Shown here: one piece after another, positions 7,801 through 17,086 of the stretch | Position numbering within the stretch: the first letter of the stretch is position 1 | How the letters are laid out: the number at the start of each line of letters is the position of its first letter | Notes under the pieces: generated by a model | Database searches by the model: none | What the model was told of the DNA's origin: nothing | What the model saw: the letters and a program-made list of their open reading frames with translations, nothing else | Assembly (NCBI GenBank): GCA_029945665.1 | Contig: JAQSCZ010000097.1 | Span: 1 to 64,000, forward strand | From: a bacterium | GTDB taxonomy: Bacteria > Bacteroidota > Bacteroidia > NS11-12g > UBA955 | Length of the DNA: 64,000 bases | Reading direction: 5' to 3' | Program-made: the position numbers and the translations under genes

Positions 7801-10368
7801 TGGTACGTTATAAGGTGGGTTTACCGGAGGTAAATTACCAGAGGCTATTGAACCAGATGTTAAGTTTGCACCTACTGCATTAACCCAACCATTAGGATCT
7901 AAAGCTGTATCAAAATTAATTTGAGCAAATGTTTGCGTGCAACCAGGTTTGGTATCAGATAATATGAAAGTAATACCATAATTATTTTGACTACCACCTA
8001 AACACTGAACACCTTCTTTTCTCAATTTTTTAGCACTTGGCGGAACCAAAGCTAGAGAAACAATATCTTCTAATTCGCATGCCATTGGGTGGCATATATC
8101 TTTTTGCCATAACCTAGGATTAAAGCATCTTACAGTTGTTCCTTCATAGAATTTTTGTCTGTGGTAAGCTGCGTTAATACTATCGCCAACTTTAAACCCT
8201 TGCATTGGTATAATGGAGAATACTTTATGCCATGGCTGCAATAAATTAGCGGCGATTGTATCTTGTACATAAACAATCCAATAATTGAAACGTGCCGTAT
8301 CTGATTTAGATTTTAAAATTAAAGATTGACCCAGTTGTATGGTTTGGTATCTATAACCTACAATTCGATTTGGTGGGAAACCATTGTTATTGTCAATATA
8401 GGCGGTATCCGATTTCCTTAAATAGAACCTTGGTGTCTCTGTCGAAGCATCGAATCGGGCAGGCCCCGTAATGTAATTTGGCACTTTTACTCTTTGAGCC
8501 TTCCAATTTTTAAAAATTACAGAGTCTTTTGCGCTTGTAGCAAGCTTATTGTCGCCATAATAAATAATAGTATCTCTTATAATCGCCATTTGATTGGAAG
8601 GCCATATTTTTATTTGGATACATAAACCAGAATCTGAATTGTATTTGGTACCATTAGCCGCCCGCATACTAAATCTTGTTTGATAAATGGAATCCCATGG
8701 GGTATACCAATGTACTGGTAATGAATCTTTGGAATACTTACAATTCTTCAAAACGGTATTGATTCCGTTCTTGGTATCGGTTGTACATTTTTCGCAGAAA
8801 TCATCATCAAAATCCCATACTCTAACGACACATTCGTTGCCTCTTTTCTTAAGACCATCTGAGCCTAAGGCCGCATCGCGGGTTACTTGACCTGTAGGTG
8901 TTTTAAAAATATGAGTGTAAGGATAGTTAAATCCGCCCTTACCTTTTAACCAAATCATGAAATTTTTGTCAAACGGCTCATTTGGATTTACCAAAGAGTC
9001 ATGAACAAAATCATATTTCAAACTGTCATACACCATCCATGTACTATCATCATTATAAAATGTTTTATCGTTGTGATAGAATACTGAATTATTCGGAAAA
9101 TGCACTGAATCTGTGATCACACACTGGAATTTTTCAAAATCCTTAATACGGTCGCCAGGTTTTTCCATGGCACTTGAAGGACCCAGAACAAGAATGGTAT
9201 CATAAATCTCTCTGTTACCACAAATTGGGTGACTATAAGTAAACTTTATTTTGTATGGACCTAAGCCAGAAAATTTGTGTGAACCTACCCATTGTCGGGT
9301 TATATTCAATGGACCTGTTGGAGGGTCACCGTAATTAAACGTAGGACTTATTGCTTTGGCGATTGAACCCCCTTTAATACTAAAATTAATAGTGGGTGTT
9401 TTGATACATACCGAATCAAAATCGGCAATAATTTTTGGATTTAACTTAATGTTTGTTGCAGAGCTAAAAAATGTGAATGACTCTTTGCAACCAAAATTAT
9501 CAAGAACAGTTAATTTGGTATTAAAATCACCAGCATTCGGACCTTGAACTTTGAAAGTATGCGAAGCTGTTGGCTTCCAACTCGTTGTATTAGGTGGTGA
9601 ACCATCACCCCAATCCCAAGCAAAACTTTTAATATCAGATAAAGCAATTAATGAATTATTCGTTACCGTTAATTTTACACTATCGCAGGCTTGTGGTCTA
9701 GGTGATGTAAAAGACAATCCCATAGAAGCTCGCACAGTGCAGATATTAGGATAATTCTTTCTAGTTATACAACCGTTACAATCTTCAACTTCAACCAACA
9801 TATCGTATGTTCCACCCGCAGGATCTTTGAAAGATTTACAAAATGTATTTGGCAATGTTACACCAGCTGGCGCAGTACCACATATTTTGATTAACTCACC
9901 ATCTGAGAACAAATACTTAATACATTTAATACAATTCGATCCTCCAGGATCATTGATGGGTTTGGTTTGGTCTTTAAAACAAAATGAATTGCCAAAGAAA
10001 CAACTCGTATCGTTATTTAATTGAACAATGTCAATAACTGGAGCCTCCTTAATTGTGAAAGTAAACTGGGCAGTACATGTATTGCCATTCGCCAATTTCA
10101 AAGTAAGGTTAATTACTTTTACCCCAGATGTTGTAAAAGTAAAGGTCGGATTACAAACTGTTGTGTTACCCCCTTGGCTGTTAAAATCCCAATTGTAGTT
10201 ACTTGCTCCGACTGTGTTACAGAAGAATTGGATCGGTTGACCCACACAAGGTGGCGCTCCGTTCGTTGTAATGTTACATTGAGCGTCTACAGACAAATAG
10301 CTCAAAAGCATTGCTACCATTAGGCCGAATGCTTTAATTTTGCTGTTTATTTTATACTTTATATTCAT
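4873..10368 (-). CDS. Giant PKD-domain surface protein with T9SS type B (gliding motility-associated) C-terminal sorting domain
   Basis: 1831 aa; signal peptide; repeated PKD-type motifs (YNWDFNSQGG, AWDWGDGSPP, WTWDFGDN); C-term 'NVFTPTSNDGFNG...YDLTIFDRWGVKVFSS...WDGTVNNNGTLCPMGTYFYILKYK...GTVQIIR'. Confidence 0.93.
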   Translation of the reverse strand: MNIKYKINSKIKAFGLMVAMLLSYLSVDAQCNITTNGAPPCVGQPIQFFCNTVGASNYNWDFNSQGGNTTVCNPTFTFTTSGVKVINLTLKLANGNTCTAQFTFTIKEAPVIDIVQLNNDTSCFFGNSFCFKDQTKPINDPGGSNCIKCIKYLFSDGELIKICGTAPAGVTLPNTFCKSFKDPAGGTYDMLVEVEDCNGCITRKNYPNICTVRASMGLSFTSPRPQACDSVKLTVTNNSLIALSDIKSFAWDWGDGSPPNTTSWKPTASHTFKVQGPNAGDFNTKLTVLDNFGCKESFTFFSSATNIKLNPKIIADFDSVCIKTPTINFSIKGGSIAKAISPTFNYGDPPTGPLNITRQWVGSHKFSGLGPYKIKFTYSHPICGNREIYDTILVLGPSSAMEKPGDRIKDFEKFQCVITDSVHFPNNSVFYHNDKTFYNDDSTWMVYDSLKYDFVHDSLVNPNEPFDKNFMIWLKGKGGFNYPYTHIFKTPTGQVTRDAALGSDGLKKRGNECVVRVWDFDDDFCEKCTTDTKNGINTVLKNCKYSKDSLPVHWYTPWDSIYQTRFSMRAANGTKYNSDSGLCIQIKIWPSNQMAIIRDTIIYYGDNKLATSAKDSVIFKNWKAQRVKVPNYITGPARFDASTETPRFYLRKSDTAYIDNNNGFPPNRIVGYRYQTIQLGQSLILKSKSDTARFNYWIVYVQDTIAANLLQPWHKVFSIIPMQGFKVGDSINAAYHRQKFYEGTTVRCFNPRLWQKDICHPMACELEDIVSLALVPPSAKKLRKEGVQCLGGSQNNYGITFILSDTKPGCTQTFAQINFDTALDPNGWVNAVGANLTSGSIASGNLPPVNPPYNVPPLGYQIMGAPGSRYSKQFTVDDIKDSITGYINVGLIIGNGMWPPDGDAYPSTCIDTVYYNKFARFPILDNKFRIIKPKQGAEFTNICRKDTICLALMPRNRSYIPDVEELNWSLSAANVGKYYDKYYTLQVNESYQRFQVDPNDPNHLFDYLYHKQTSYFDGKYATIDSQYIKVAEVTKWHTEADITPVFDIIKQILLANNIDVYELSPAQVAEIIWNGKGTFQKPYTGSRGCLDTTGFGRFIRFYKVADQKNILHFRDTTIKPIKTVTGYDGKTYDAYCFVPQYSGFFIANFGLRSRAPENCTMQSGTAKRVIVGFYGVMNYSDTIICHGDIVQACPQFNYFHAYPDICNCLLDPTDYWGDRIGQSGQPNREAKTKWDLSKADDVLNNPPTMNTIFGPFPYGQTGIGTGTPRCVQLGGLTVPGTVYYLSDTGGYYQVRTAAGDSTGCRDTFPQDIFVTAAKAYFNLGQTRPECKTIVEFFDSSSVYDPCRWKLNDVCDYIVKWRINWGDSSRSAKNVFFGSLPNNIAHDFTRNGDFIVKLIVDTYLGCTDTFEVKIHIPGPLPLFETFIPRKYCLGEKIDFTNLSKYALADKSIWTWDFGDNVYDNQYDTIIKSGVAKNDTITHAYTKAGRYYIFLQQTFVLKMPNGSSKTCSVMWPDTTDGQMQPFYIDIFQYDTVTLNPKDTSVCTNQPVLLTGKIIPFAKYSSYKWNLGLSPNDTLVLTDTFRTVSYANPGIYVVKFKGDKNSVSTQFGKVCPAEDSVRITVALVKADFDIDTSATPVFCFENKSTNSVNHNWSFYNTNDIMAITPASARTFDIQLGFASDAAGANAAKPCRDYRDSQGAYWVCLEAINSIGCRDTICKRIVNRFEASIRPPNVFTPTSNDGFNGLDRENLQGNNVFNIEIKGEEKYDLTIFDRWGVKVFSSTDSKTDWDGTVNNNGTLCPMGTYFYILKYKYKGKDKDEPVLNGTVQIIR

Positions 10369-10422
10369 AATGATTTCAGGTTGCTATATTAATTTAAATT
10401 TATGGAGTTTGCAAATCGTTTT

Positions 10423-11316
10423 TTATCGAATTAATTTTAGTTTAATGGTCTTGTTTACACTTGGTAAATTTGGGAATTTATAGATTACGGTTACTAAGTA
10501 ACTTCCTTCACGATAAACTTCGCCGTTTAACATGATACAATTCCATGGTTGGTGTTTATTATCTGTTTCAAAAATTATGTTGTATTTCAAATCCCTTATG
10601 GTGATTTTTACACTCTCTTCGCCTTTAATGTCAATGAAATACTCATCATTTAAGCCATCGCCATTCGGTGTTACCACATCTGGAATAAACAGGTAGGTAC
10701 TGTCTGGTTTTTTGGCAACATAATTATCTCGAACTGCTAAAAACGGAGTGGGTACAGAATCTAGTTTAGGTTTATTTTCAGCAACTTTAATCTCTGCTTG
10801 CTTTTCAAGATCTTTGATTAATTGTAAACTTGGTGTAAAATTTAGATTGTTCTGATCTTTTGAAGGCTTCGCTTTCACTTCGGCAGGCAATAGTTTTACT
10901 TTAACAGATGCTTTTTCTACTTCCTTATTGCGTGCCTTAGCCTCTAATTTTGAAGGTATTTTCGATCTTTCGATATTGGCACCATTCGTTTCTTGAGGGA
11001 CAACTATCTCACTGGCAATTTTAGGCTCAGCTTGTATCGCTGGTTCTGAAGCAACTACCTGTAAAGGTTGTGAAACCGAAGTTGGTGTTGCGTCTTTTGT
11101 TAAAAAATAAACAGAGGAGACAACTACTGTGGCAGCAATAACTGCAACACTTAGTTTTAGCCACAAGGCTGCTTTGGCCACTACTACCGAGCTGGTACCA
11201 GAGGCTATCGACGATGAAACGGTTTCCCATACACCAACTGGCGGGGTAGCAGATGCTCCTTCCAATTGCTGTTTGAAAAAATTATCAAACTCCGATATGT
11301 TATTTTCGTTCTTCAC
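10423..11316 (-). CDS. Anti-sigma-factor-like single-pass membrane protein with periplasmic gliding-motility/T9SS type B-like C-terminal domain
   Basis: 297 aa; N-term 'FDNFFKQQLEGASATPPVGVWETVSSSI' typical of Bacteroidota anti-sigma proteins, one TM (LKLSVAVIAATVVVSSVYFL), C-term 'DVVTPNGDGLNDEYFIDIKGEESVKITIRDLKYNIIFETDN...WNCIMLNGEVYREGSYLVTVIYKF...KLKLIR'. Confidence 0.75.
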   Translation of the reverse strand: MKNENNISEFDNFFKQQLEGASATPPVGVWETVSSSIASGTSSVVVAKAALWLKLSVAVIAATVVVSSVYFLTKDATPTSVSQPLQVVASEPAIQAEPKIASEIVVPQETNGANIERSKIPSKLEAKARNKEVEKASVKVKLLPAEVKAKPSKDQNNLNFTPSLQLIKDLEKQAEIKVAENKPKLDSVPTPFLAVRDNYVAKKPDSTYLFIPDVVTPNGDGLNDEYFIDIKGEESVKITIRDLKYNIIFETDNKHQPWNCIMLNGEVYREGSYLVTVIYKFPNLPSVNKTIKLKLIR

Positions 11317-11861
11317 TTTAAATTTCTTTTTAATATGATCGCTTGTAAATGTTGACGCGCTTTGAACAATTGACTTTTGCTAGTATTTTCGGACACATTG
11401 AGCATTTGGGCAATTTCTTCATGACCATACCCTTCAATGATAAACAAGTTGAACACTGTGCGATAACCGTTCGGCAATTGTTGAACAATGGCCATTAAAT
11501 CATCTACTTTTAAATTCGAAAGGATGTGTGATTCAAATGGTTGATTTTCTGCAATGTCCAGAGAGTTTGTGGTCGCTTCCCTTTGGGCCTTTCGATAAAA
11601 CTCAATACTGGTATTAATAAAAATACGTTTCACCCAACCTTCAAAAGAGCCTTTGCCTTCAAATTGTCCTAAATATTTAAACATTTTGATAAACCCTTCC
11701 TGCAAAATATCCTTGGCTTCATCATTGTTCTTAGCGTAACGCAAACAAATTGCGTACATTTTCGGCGATAATATGTCAAATAACTCTTTCTGTGCCTTTG
11801 GTTTGTTTTCAATACATTGCTTTACAATTTCGCTCAGTTTTTCCGCATTGAAAATGGCCAT
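11313..11861 (-). CDS. ECF-type RNA polymerase sigma-70 factor
   Basis: 182 aa; sigma70 r2 'YAICLRYAKNNDEAKDILQEGFIKMFKYLGQFEGKGSFEGWVKRIFINTSIEFYR', r4 'LPNGYRTVFNLFIIEGYGHEEIAQMLNVSENTSKSQLFKARQHL'. Confidence 0.95.
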   Translation of the reverse strand: MAIFNAEKLSEIVKQCIENKPKAQKELFDILSPKMYAICLRYAKNNDEAKDILQEGFIKMFKYLGQFEGKGSFEGWVKRIFINTSIEFYRKAQREATTNSLDIAENQPFESHILSNLKVDDLMAIVQQLPNGYRTVFNLFIIEGYGHEEIAQMLNVSENTSKSQLFKARQHLQAIILKRNLK

Positions 11862-11939
11862 TTACACAGTTAGTTGAATGTTAATTCTATAAGTAGAAGT
11901 AAAAAGGCAAGCCTAGGTTGCCTCAAGACAAAAAAAAAA

Positions 11940-12410
11940 TTAATTTTCTTCGATTTCGATTTTAGCAATATCGTAACGGTCCATCAACGCTTTATAGGTT
12001 GTTTCGGAGTAAAACCCAATACTTTCAATGGCTTCCACAATATCTTCTTGTTTCAATCCATTGCATATTCTTCTGAATTTAACCGCTAATACATTTTCTT
12101 CTTTGTTAATTGTATATGAAGCATAAAGCATATTGAGGTTATTATGCAACAATTCTTGGTAGAATTGTTCGGTATTTACTGTCGGTAAATAAGCAACGGG
12201 CGAAATCACTTGGAATATAAAAAGGGGCTCCTCAGATTCGAAATACAGCCATGCATTTTGACTTTTTTGTTCCCACATGTCGATATAAATCTCTGTGTCT
12301 CCATTGTATAACACCCATTGTCCTTTTTCAGAACTGCGCGCATCTACAGGGTTTAACCCTAAAAAAGCAAGGGTTGTTTCGATTAAATTGTTGTAGGTTT
12401 CAAAATCCAT
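11940..12410 (-). CDS. YbjN-like domain protein (putative)
   Basis: Reads as a single small alpha/beta domain; ATG at 12410 preferred (ORF track 12437); family assignment by resemblance only. Confidence 0.45.
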   Translation of the reverse strand: MDFETYNNLIETTLAFLGLNPVDARSSEKGQWVLYNGDTEIYIDMWEQKSQNAWLYFESEEPLFIFQVISPVAYLPTVNTEQFYQELLHNNLNMLYASYTINKEENVLAVKFRRICNGLKQEDIVEAIESIGFYSETTYKALMDRYDIAKIEIEEN

Positions 12411-12510
12411 GACAGCTAATTTTATAATTTTCTGCAAAATTATATATTTATAGTATCAGATTTTAAATAGATATCACTTAATTTCGCACAAAAATAAAAT
12501 ATTAAAGAAT

Positions 12511-13401
12511 ATGTCAGTATTAGTAGGTAAAAATTCAAAGGTTATTGTTCAAGGTTTTACGGGCAAGGAAGGTACTTTTCACGCCACTCAAATGATTGAG
12601 TATGGCACGAATGTAGTTGGTGGCGTTACGCCAGGTAAAGGCGGGACCAATCATCCTGAACTAGGTAAACCAATTTTTAATACTGTGCAAGAAGCTGTAG
12701 AGGCTACCCAAGCCAACGTTTCTATCATATTCGTTCCACCTGCGTTTGCCGCCGACGCGATTTTAGAATCTGCTGATGCAGGCATCGAAGTAATTGTATG
12801 CATTACGGAAGGTATTCCAACCAAAGATATGATTAAAGTGAAAGCTTACTTGAGTTCTAAAACTTGCACTTTAATTGGACCAAATTGCCCAGGTGTTATG
12901 ACACCAGGTGGTGCTAAAGTTGGTATTATGCCCGGTTTTATCTTTACTCCAGGTAGAATTGGCATTGTTTCGAAGTCGGGTACCCTTACCTACGAAGCAG
13001 TTGATCAAATTACCAAAGCTGGTTTAGGTCAAAGTACTGCAATTGGTATTGGTGGCGACCCTATTATCGGAACGAGTACAAAAGAAGCGGTTGAAATGTT
13101 AATGAACGATCCTGATACCGATGGTATTATTATGATAGGTGAAATTGGCGGGGGTATGGAAGCAGAAGCGGCCCGTTGGATTAAAGCCAATGGCACAAAA
13201 CCTGTAGTTGGTTTTATCGCCGGCCAAACGGCCCCTGCGGGAAGAAGAATGGGACATGCTGGTGCCATTGTTGGAGGTAAAGATGATACAGCAGCGGCGA
13301 AAATGGCAATCATGCGTGAGTGTGGCATCCATGTGGTTGAATCTCCGGCAGAAATCGGTGCAAAAATGGCAGAAGTATTAGGCGCTAAAGCAAAGGCTTA
13401 A
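12511..13401 (+). CDS. sucD: Succinyl-CoA ligase (ADP-forming) subunit alpha
   Basis: '[34 protein letters not shown]', '[16 protein letters not shown]', 'GHAGAIVGG' with active-site His. Confidence 0.98.
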   Translation: MSVLVGKNSKVIVQGFTGKEGTFHATQMIEYGTNVVGGVTPGKGGTNHPELGKPIFNTVQEAVEATQANVSIIFVPPAFAADAILESADAGIEVIVCITEGIPTKDMIKVKAYLSSKTCTLIGPNCPGVMTPGGAKVGIMPGFIFTPGRIGIVSKSGTLTYEAVDQITKAGLGQSTAIGIGGDPIIGTSTKEAVEMLMNDPDTDGIIMIGEIGGGMEAEAARWIKANGTKPVVGFIAGQTAPAGRRMGHAGAIVGGKDDTAAAKMAIMRECGIHVVESPAEIGAKMAEVLGAKAKA

Positions 13402-13420
13402 TTCAATTTAAATATTTAAA

Positions 13421-13455
13421 AAAGCTCTGAAACATCCGGTTTCAGAGCTTTTTTT
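13421..13455 (+). terminator. Rho-independent terminator downstream of sucD
   Basis: AAAGCTCTGAAAC-ATCCG-GTTTCAGAGCTTT, 13-bp perfect stem, followed by T-run. Confidence 0.92.
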
Positions 13456-13457
13456 AT

Positions 13458-13465
13458 TACCTTTG
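13458..13465 (+). promoter_or_regulatory. Putative Bacteroidota -7 box for rocD (TACCTTTG)
   Basis: TANNTTTG match 13 bp upstream of the ATG at 13478, immediately after the sucD terminator T-tract; no clear -33 TTG. Confidence 0.35.
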
Positions 13466-13477
13466 TAATTTACTATT

Positions 13478-14713
13478 ATGTTAACGACTATCAATTCGAA
13501 AGCCGACTATTTTATTCAACTTGAGGATGCTTACAATGCGCACAACTACCATCCTTTGCCTGTTGTTATTGAAAAAGGTGAAGGGGTCTTTGTATGGGAT
13601 ACAGATGGCAAAAAGTATTACGATTGTTTATCTGCCTATAGCGCGGTTAACCAAGGACATTGCCATCCCCGTTTAATTAAGGCTTTGACTGAACAAGCAC
13701 AAAAACTAACCTTAACATCGCGTGCATTTCACAATAATTTACTGGGCGAATATTCGGAATTTATTTGCAAATATTTCGGTTACGATAGAGTATTGCCGAT
13801 GAACACCGGCGTTGAAGGTGGTGAAACTGCTATTAAACTCTGTCGCAAATGGGGCTATGAAGTAAAAGGCATTGAAAAAAACAAAGCAAAAATAATTTTC
13901 GTTGAACATAATTTTTGGGGCAGAACCATCGCTGCTATTAGCACCAGTTCGGATGAAGGTAGTTACAATAACTTTGGCCCTTTCACCCCAGGATTTGAAA
14001 CTATACCCTACAATGATTTAAAGGCATTAGAACTTGCCTTATTAGACAAAAATGTTGCGGGATTTATGCTTGAACCGATTCAAGGTGAAGCAGGTGTTGT
14101 GGTGCCAGATGATGGGTATCTAAAAGCAGCTTATGACTTATGCAAAGCAAACAATGTATTATTTATTGCCGATGAGGTTCAAACAGGTATTGGCAGAACT
14201 GGTCGTTTGTTGGCCTGTGATTATGAAAATGTTAAACCCGATATATTGGTATTAGGAAAAGCCTTGGGCGGTGGGGTGCTGCCCGTATCTGCAGTGCTTA
14301 GTAACGACGAAATAATGCTTACCATTAAACCCGGCCAACACGGCAGTACATTTGGCGGCAATCCTTTGGCTTGTGCAGTTGCTATGGAAGCCTTAAAAAT
14401 AGTGACTGAAGAAAAACTTTCTGAAAATGCCTTTGAAATGGGTGATATTTTTAGAAACCGTCTATCAGCCATCGATTCTCCCTTAATTGAGACAGTACGC
14501 GGCAAAGGCCTATTAAATGCTGCAGTAATAAAACCTTATGGCAATGGTAAAACAGCCTATGACATTTGCCTAGCCCTTAAAGAAAATGGATTGCTTGCTA
14601 AACAAACCCATGAGCATATTATTCGATTTGCGCCACCTTTGGTTATGAATGCGGAGCAAGTGAATAGTTGTTGCGATATTATCGAAGCTACCATTCTTAG
14701 TGAACAAGATTAA
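13478..14713 (+). CDS. rocD: Ornithine--oxo-acid aminotransferase
   Basis: 411 aa class-III PLP aminotransferase; '[19 protein letters not shown]', '[18 protein letters not shown]', '[17 protein letters not shown]'. Confidence 0.95.
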   Translation: MLTTINSKADYFIQLEDAYNAHNYHPLPVVIEKGEGVFVWDTDGKKYYDCLSAYSAVNQGHCHPRLIKALTEQAQKLTLTSRAFHNNLLGEYSEFICKYFGYDRVLPMNTGVEGGETAIKLCRKWGYEVKGIEKNKAKIIFVEHNFWGRTIAAISTSSDEGSYNNFGPFTPGFETIPYNDLKALELALLDKNVAGFMLEPIQGEAGVVVPDDGYLKAAYDLCKANNVLFIADEVQTGIGRTGRLLACDYENVKPDILVLGKALGGGVLPVSAVLSNDEIMLTIKPGQHGSTFGGNPLACAVAMEALKIVTEEKLSENAFEMGDIFRNRLSAIDSPLIETVRGKGLLNAAVIKPYGNGKTAYDICLALKENGLLAKQTHEHIIRFAPPLVMNAEQVNSCCDIIEATILSEQD

Positions 14714-14855
14714 GCAGCGAATATTTTGCCATCTTTAGAAAATTTAGGCCTTTAAAATTACCTAAATTTCGGAATTCTAAAACCCGTATTAGTATATGTA
14801 TTTTTTTGGGAGAATGAATTAGTGCATTCCAGAAACCCTAGTAAGTAAAAATCGA

Positions 14856-17033
14856 TTAACGCAAAAGAAGCACAGTGCCAGAGGCATTACTCTTTTTAAT
14901 GTAGCGGCCATTTGGTGTTGTATAGAACAATTTCCAAAGGTATAAATCCTGTTCACAAGCCTTACCCTTGTACTGACCATTCCAACCCACATTGTCTTGA
15001 TCGGTTTCAAATACGATCTCACCCCATCGGTTATAAATTTGAAACAGCTTAACGGTCATGTTCTTGCCTTCTGGTTTAAATATAGCATTTAACAAATCGT
15101 TATCGGGCGAGAAAGCAGTGGCCATAAACAAATCGCAATAATCATTTTGAAAGAAAATAAATACCGAATCTTGACTCGTACCACAAGCATTGGTTACAAC
15201 AACAGAATATTTACCCGAATTGTACACATAATAAAGACTGTCTGTACTTCCATCTTGCCAAAGATAAGTGCTATTGCCCGGGTTGGTTGCTCTTAGAATT
15301 AATCCATTGCCTTTGCAAACTGATGTATCCTTTCCTAATTCAACAATCGGTTCAGTAGAAAAAACAACAAGAACTGTATCGCTTGCATCGCAATTTCCTT
15401 CTGTAACTTTTACTATATACTCTCCAGAATTCGCCACACCAATTGTTTGCGTAACTGCCCCAGTATTCCATAAATAAGAGCCTATGGTATAATTCGCGTC
15501 AAGTGTCACAGCGCCAGTTAAACACTGTACAACATCTGGGCCTATCGCAGGTTTTGGTGTTGGATTTACTTTGAAAGATTGAACGGTTGAATCCTTGCAA
15601 TATTTGGTAGCGAAAACATATTTCAAAGTATAACTACCAACAACATTGGGCGAAAAGGTATAACCGGGGCTGGCAACTGGCAGTCCACCTGAAAATACGC
15701 CACCGATAGAATCGGGTATCAAAGTAACCAATTGATTCGAACTACAATATTCAGCAGATAAGCCTTTAAAATTAGCACTAATATCAGGTAATACGCTTAC
15801 ATAATTTGTATCTCGCCCTTTACAACCATTGGCAGCATAGGCGACATGAATAACTTGAAAGGTGCCAGTATCCTTGTAGCTATGGGCCACCGTTTTAAGA
15901 CTACTTGAGTCTTTATCACCGAAATACCATTTAAAATAGGTTAAATTGTTATCTCTATTATTAAAAATAAATTGATTATTTTTAATACACTGTGCCCTTT
16001 TGGTGGTATCAGGACCAATAGTAATTCGACCAACTGGGCTAGGTAAAACCTCTATACTAAACCTCAAAGTATCCTTACAATTGGTTGGTTTTTGATTAAC
16101 ATTTGTCAGGAGCTCTAGCATTACATTATAAACACCGCTTTTGGTGTAAGAATGTTTCATTGTCCTTAAAATATCAATATCGGAAGAGTCGCCAAAAAAC
16201 CAACGGTATGTAAATGATTTAGCTAAGGGAGAAGCTACTGGCTTAGGATCTACCACAAAATAGTTGCTTTCCAAACACTGAATACTATCAACAAATTTTG
16301 TATGATCTATGATTGCTACTCGTTTTGGATAAATGCGAACTTTATCATATACATCTGCCAAACAACCATAGCTAGGCGAAGCTGTGAGCTTTACAAGTAC
16401 AACCCCAGATCTATTAACATAACTATGCGAAACTGTTGAACCTACAGGGCCATTCACAGTTCCTGACCCATCACTAAAATCGTAACTGTAAGTAACTCCG
16501 GGAATGGTAGACGTCGAAAAATTTGTAAATTCATAGTTATTCCGAATCTCACAACTGTCCTTAAATAGTGTCTTAAAACTCAAATTTAGGCAATATGTAG
16601 TAACAGTAATAAGGGGAGCCATTGATGTATTGTAGAGCGTAGTATTCCCGTTGTTATCGTGCTCATATATTTGAAACGTATAATCTGTACAAGGCTTCAA
16701 ACTATCAATTTTAACAAAATTGGTACCATTGGCATTGTAGACTATATAACAATTGGCTGGTGTACCATATTTTGGTGCTGTATTACCAATTAAATTAAAG
16801 TAAGGTTTTGGCGTGTAGGCATTGTCATCTACAGGCACAAAGTTGGGTGCCACTGTACCTTCGGTGGCAACAATAATTCTTGCCAACCCATTGCCATAAG
16901 CAAAGTTTAACTGTACAGAGTTACAGGTGATTTGAGAAACGGTAAAATTTGATGCTTGAATGCTTGGTCGTGTAGCATTCGCCGCCGACAAAGAGAGAAC
17001 CAAAAGCAACCATATAGCGCATAACTTTTTCAA
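14856..17033 (-). CDS. PKD-domain T9SS type B sorting domain-containing secreted protein
   Basis: 725 aa; signal peptide, PKD motifs (SYDFSDGSG, YRWFFGDSS, FKWYFGDKDSS), C-term 'FSPDNDLLNAIFKPEGKNMTVKLFQIYNRWGEIVFETDQDNVGWNGQYKGKACEQDLYLWKLFY'. Confidence 0.92.
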   Translation of the reverse strand: MKKLCAIWLLLVLSLSAANATRPSIQASNFTVSQITCNSVQLNFAYGNGLARIIVATEGTVAPNFVPVDDNAYTPKPYFNLIGNTAPKYGTPANCYIVYNANGTNFVKIDSLKPCTDYTFQIYEHDNNGNTTLYNTSMAPLITVTTYCLNLSFKTLFKDSCEIRNNYEFTNFSTSTIPGVTYSYDFSDGSGTVNGPVGSTVSHSYVNRSGVVLVKLTASPSYGCLADVYDKVRIYPKRVAIIDHTKFVDSIQCLESNYFVVDPKPVASPLAKSFTYRWFFGDSSDIDILRTMKHSYTKSGVYNVMLELLTNVNQKPTNCKDTLRFSIEVLPSPVGRITIGPDTTKRAQCIKNNQFIFNNRDNNLTYFKWYFGDKDSSSLKTVAHSYKDTGTFQVIHVAYAANGCKGRDTNYVSVLPDISANFKGLSAEYCSSNQLVTLIPDSIGGVFSGGLPVASPGYTFSPNVVGSYTLKYVFATKYCKDSTVQSFKVNPTPKPAIGPDVVQCLTGAVTLDANYTIGSYLWNTGAVTQTIGVANSGEYIVKVTEGNCDASDTVLVVFSTEPIVELGKDTSVCKGNGLILRATNPGNSTYLWQDGSTDSLYYVYNSGKYSVVVTNACGTSQDSVFIFFQNDYCDLFMATAFSPDNDLLNAIFKPEGKNMTVKLFQIYNRWGEIVFETDQDNVGWNGQYKGKACEQDLYLWKLFYTTPNGRYIKKSNASGTVLLLR

Positions 17034-17086
17034 TTAACGCAAATATAGAAAATATTGCCCATATTTTTACACTCTAATTGTAAAAA

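Noticed and set aside
13029-13332. Two antisense ORFs opposite sucD
   Set aside because: Shadow ORFs over a conserved coding sequence.
14740-14769. AAATTTAGG/CCTAAATTT inverted repeat between convergent rocD and the PKD gene
   Set aside because: AT-rich stem without T-run; could be a weak bidirectional terminator but support is insufficient.
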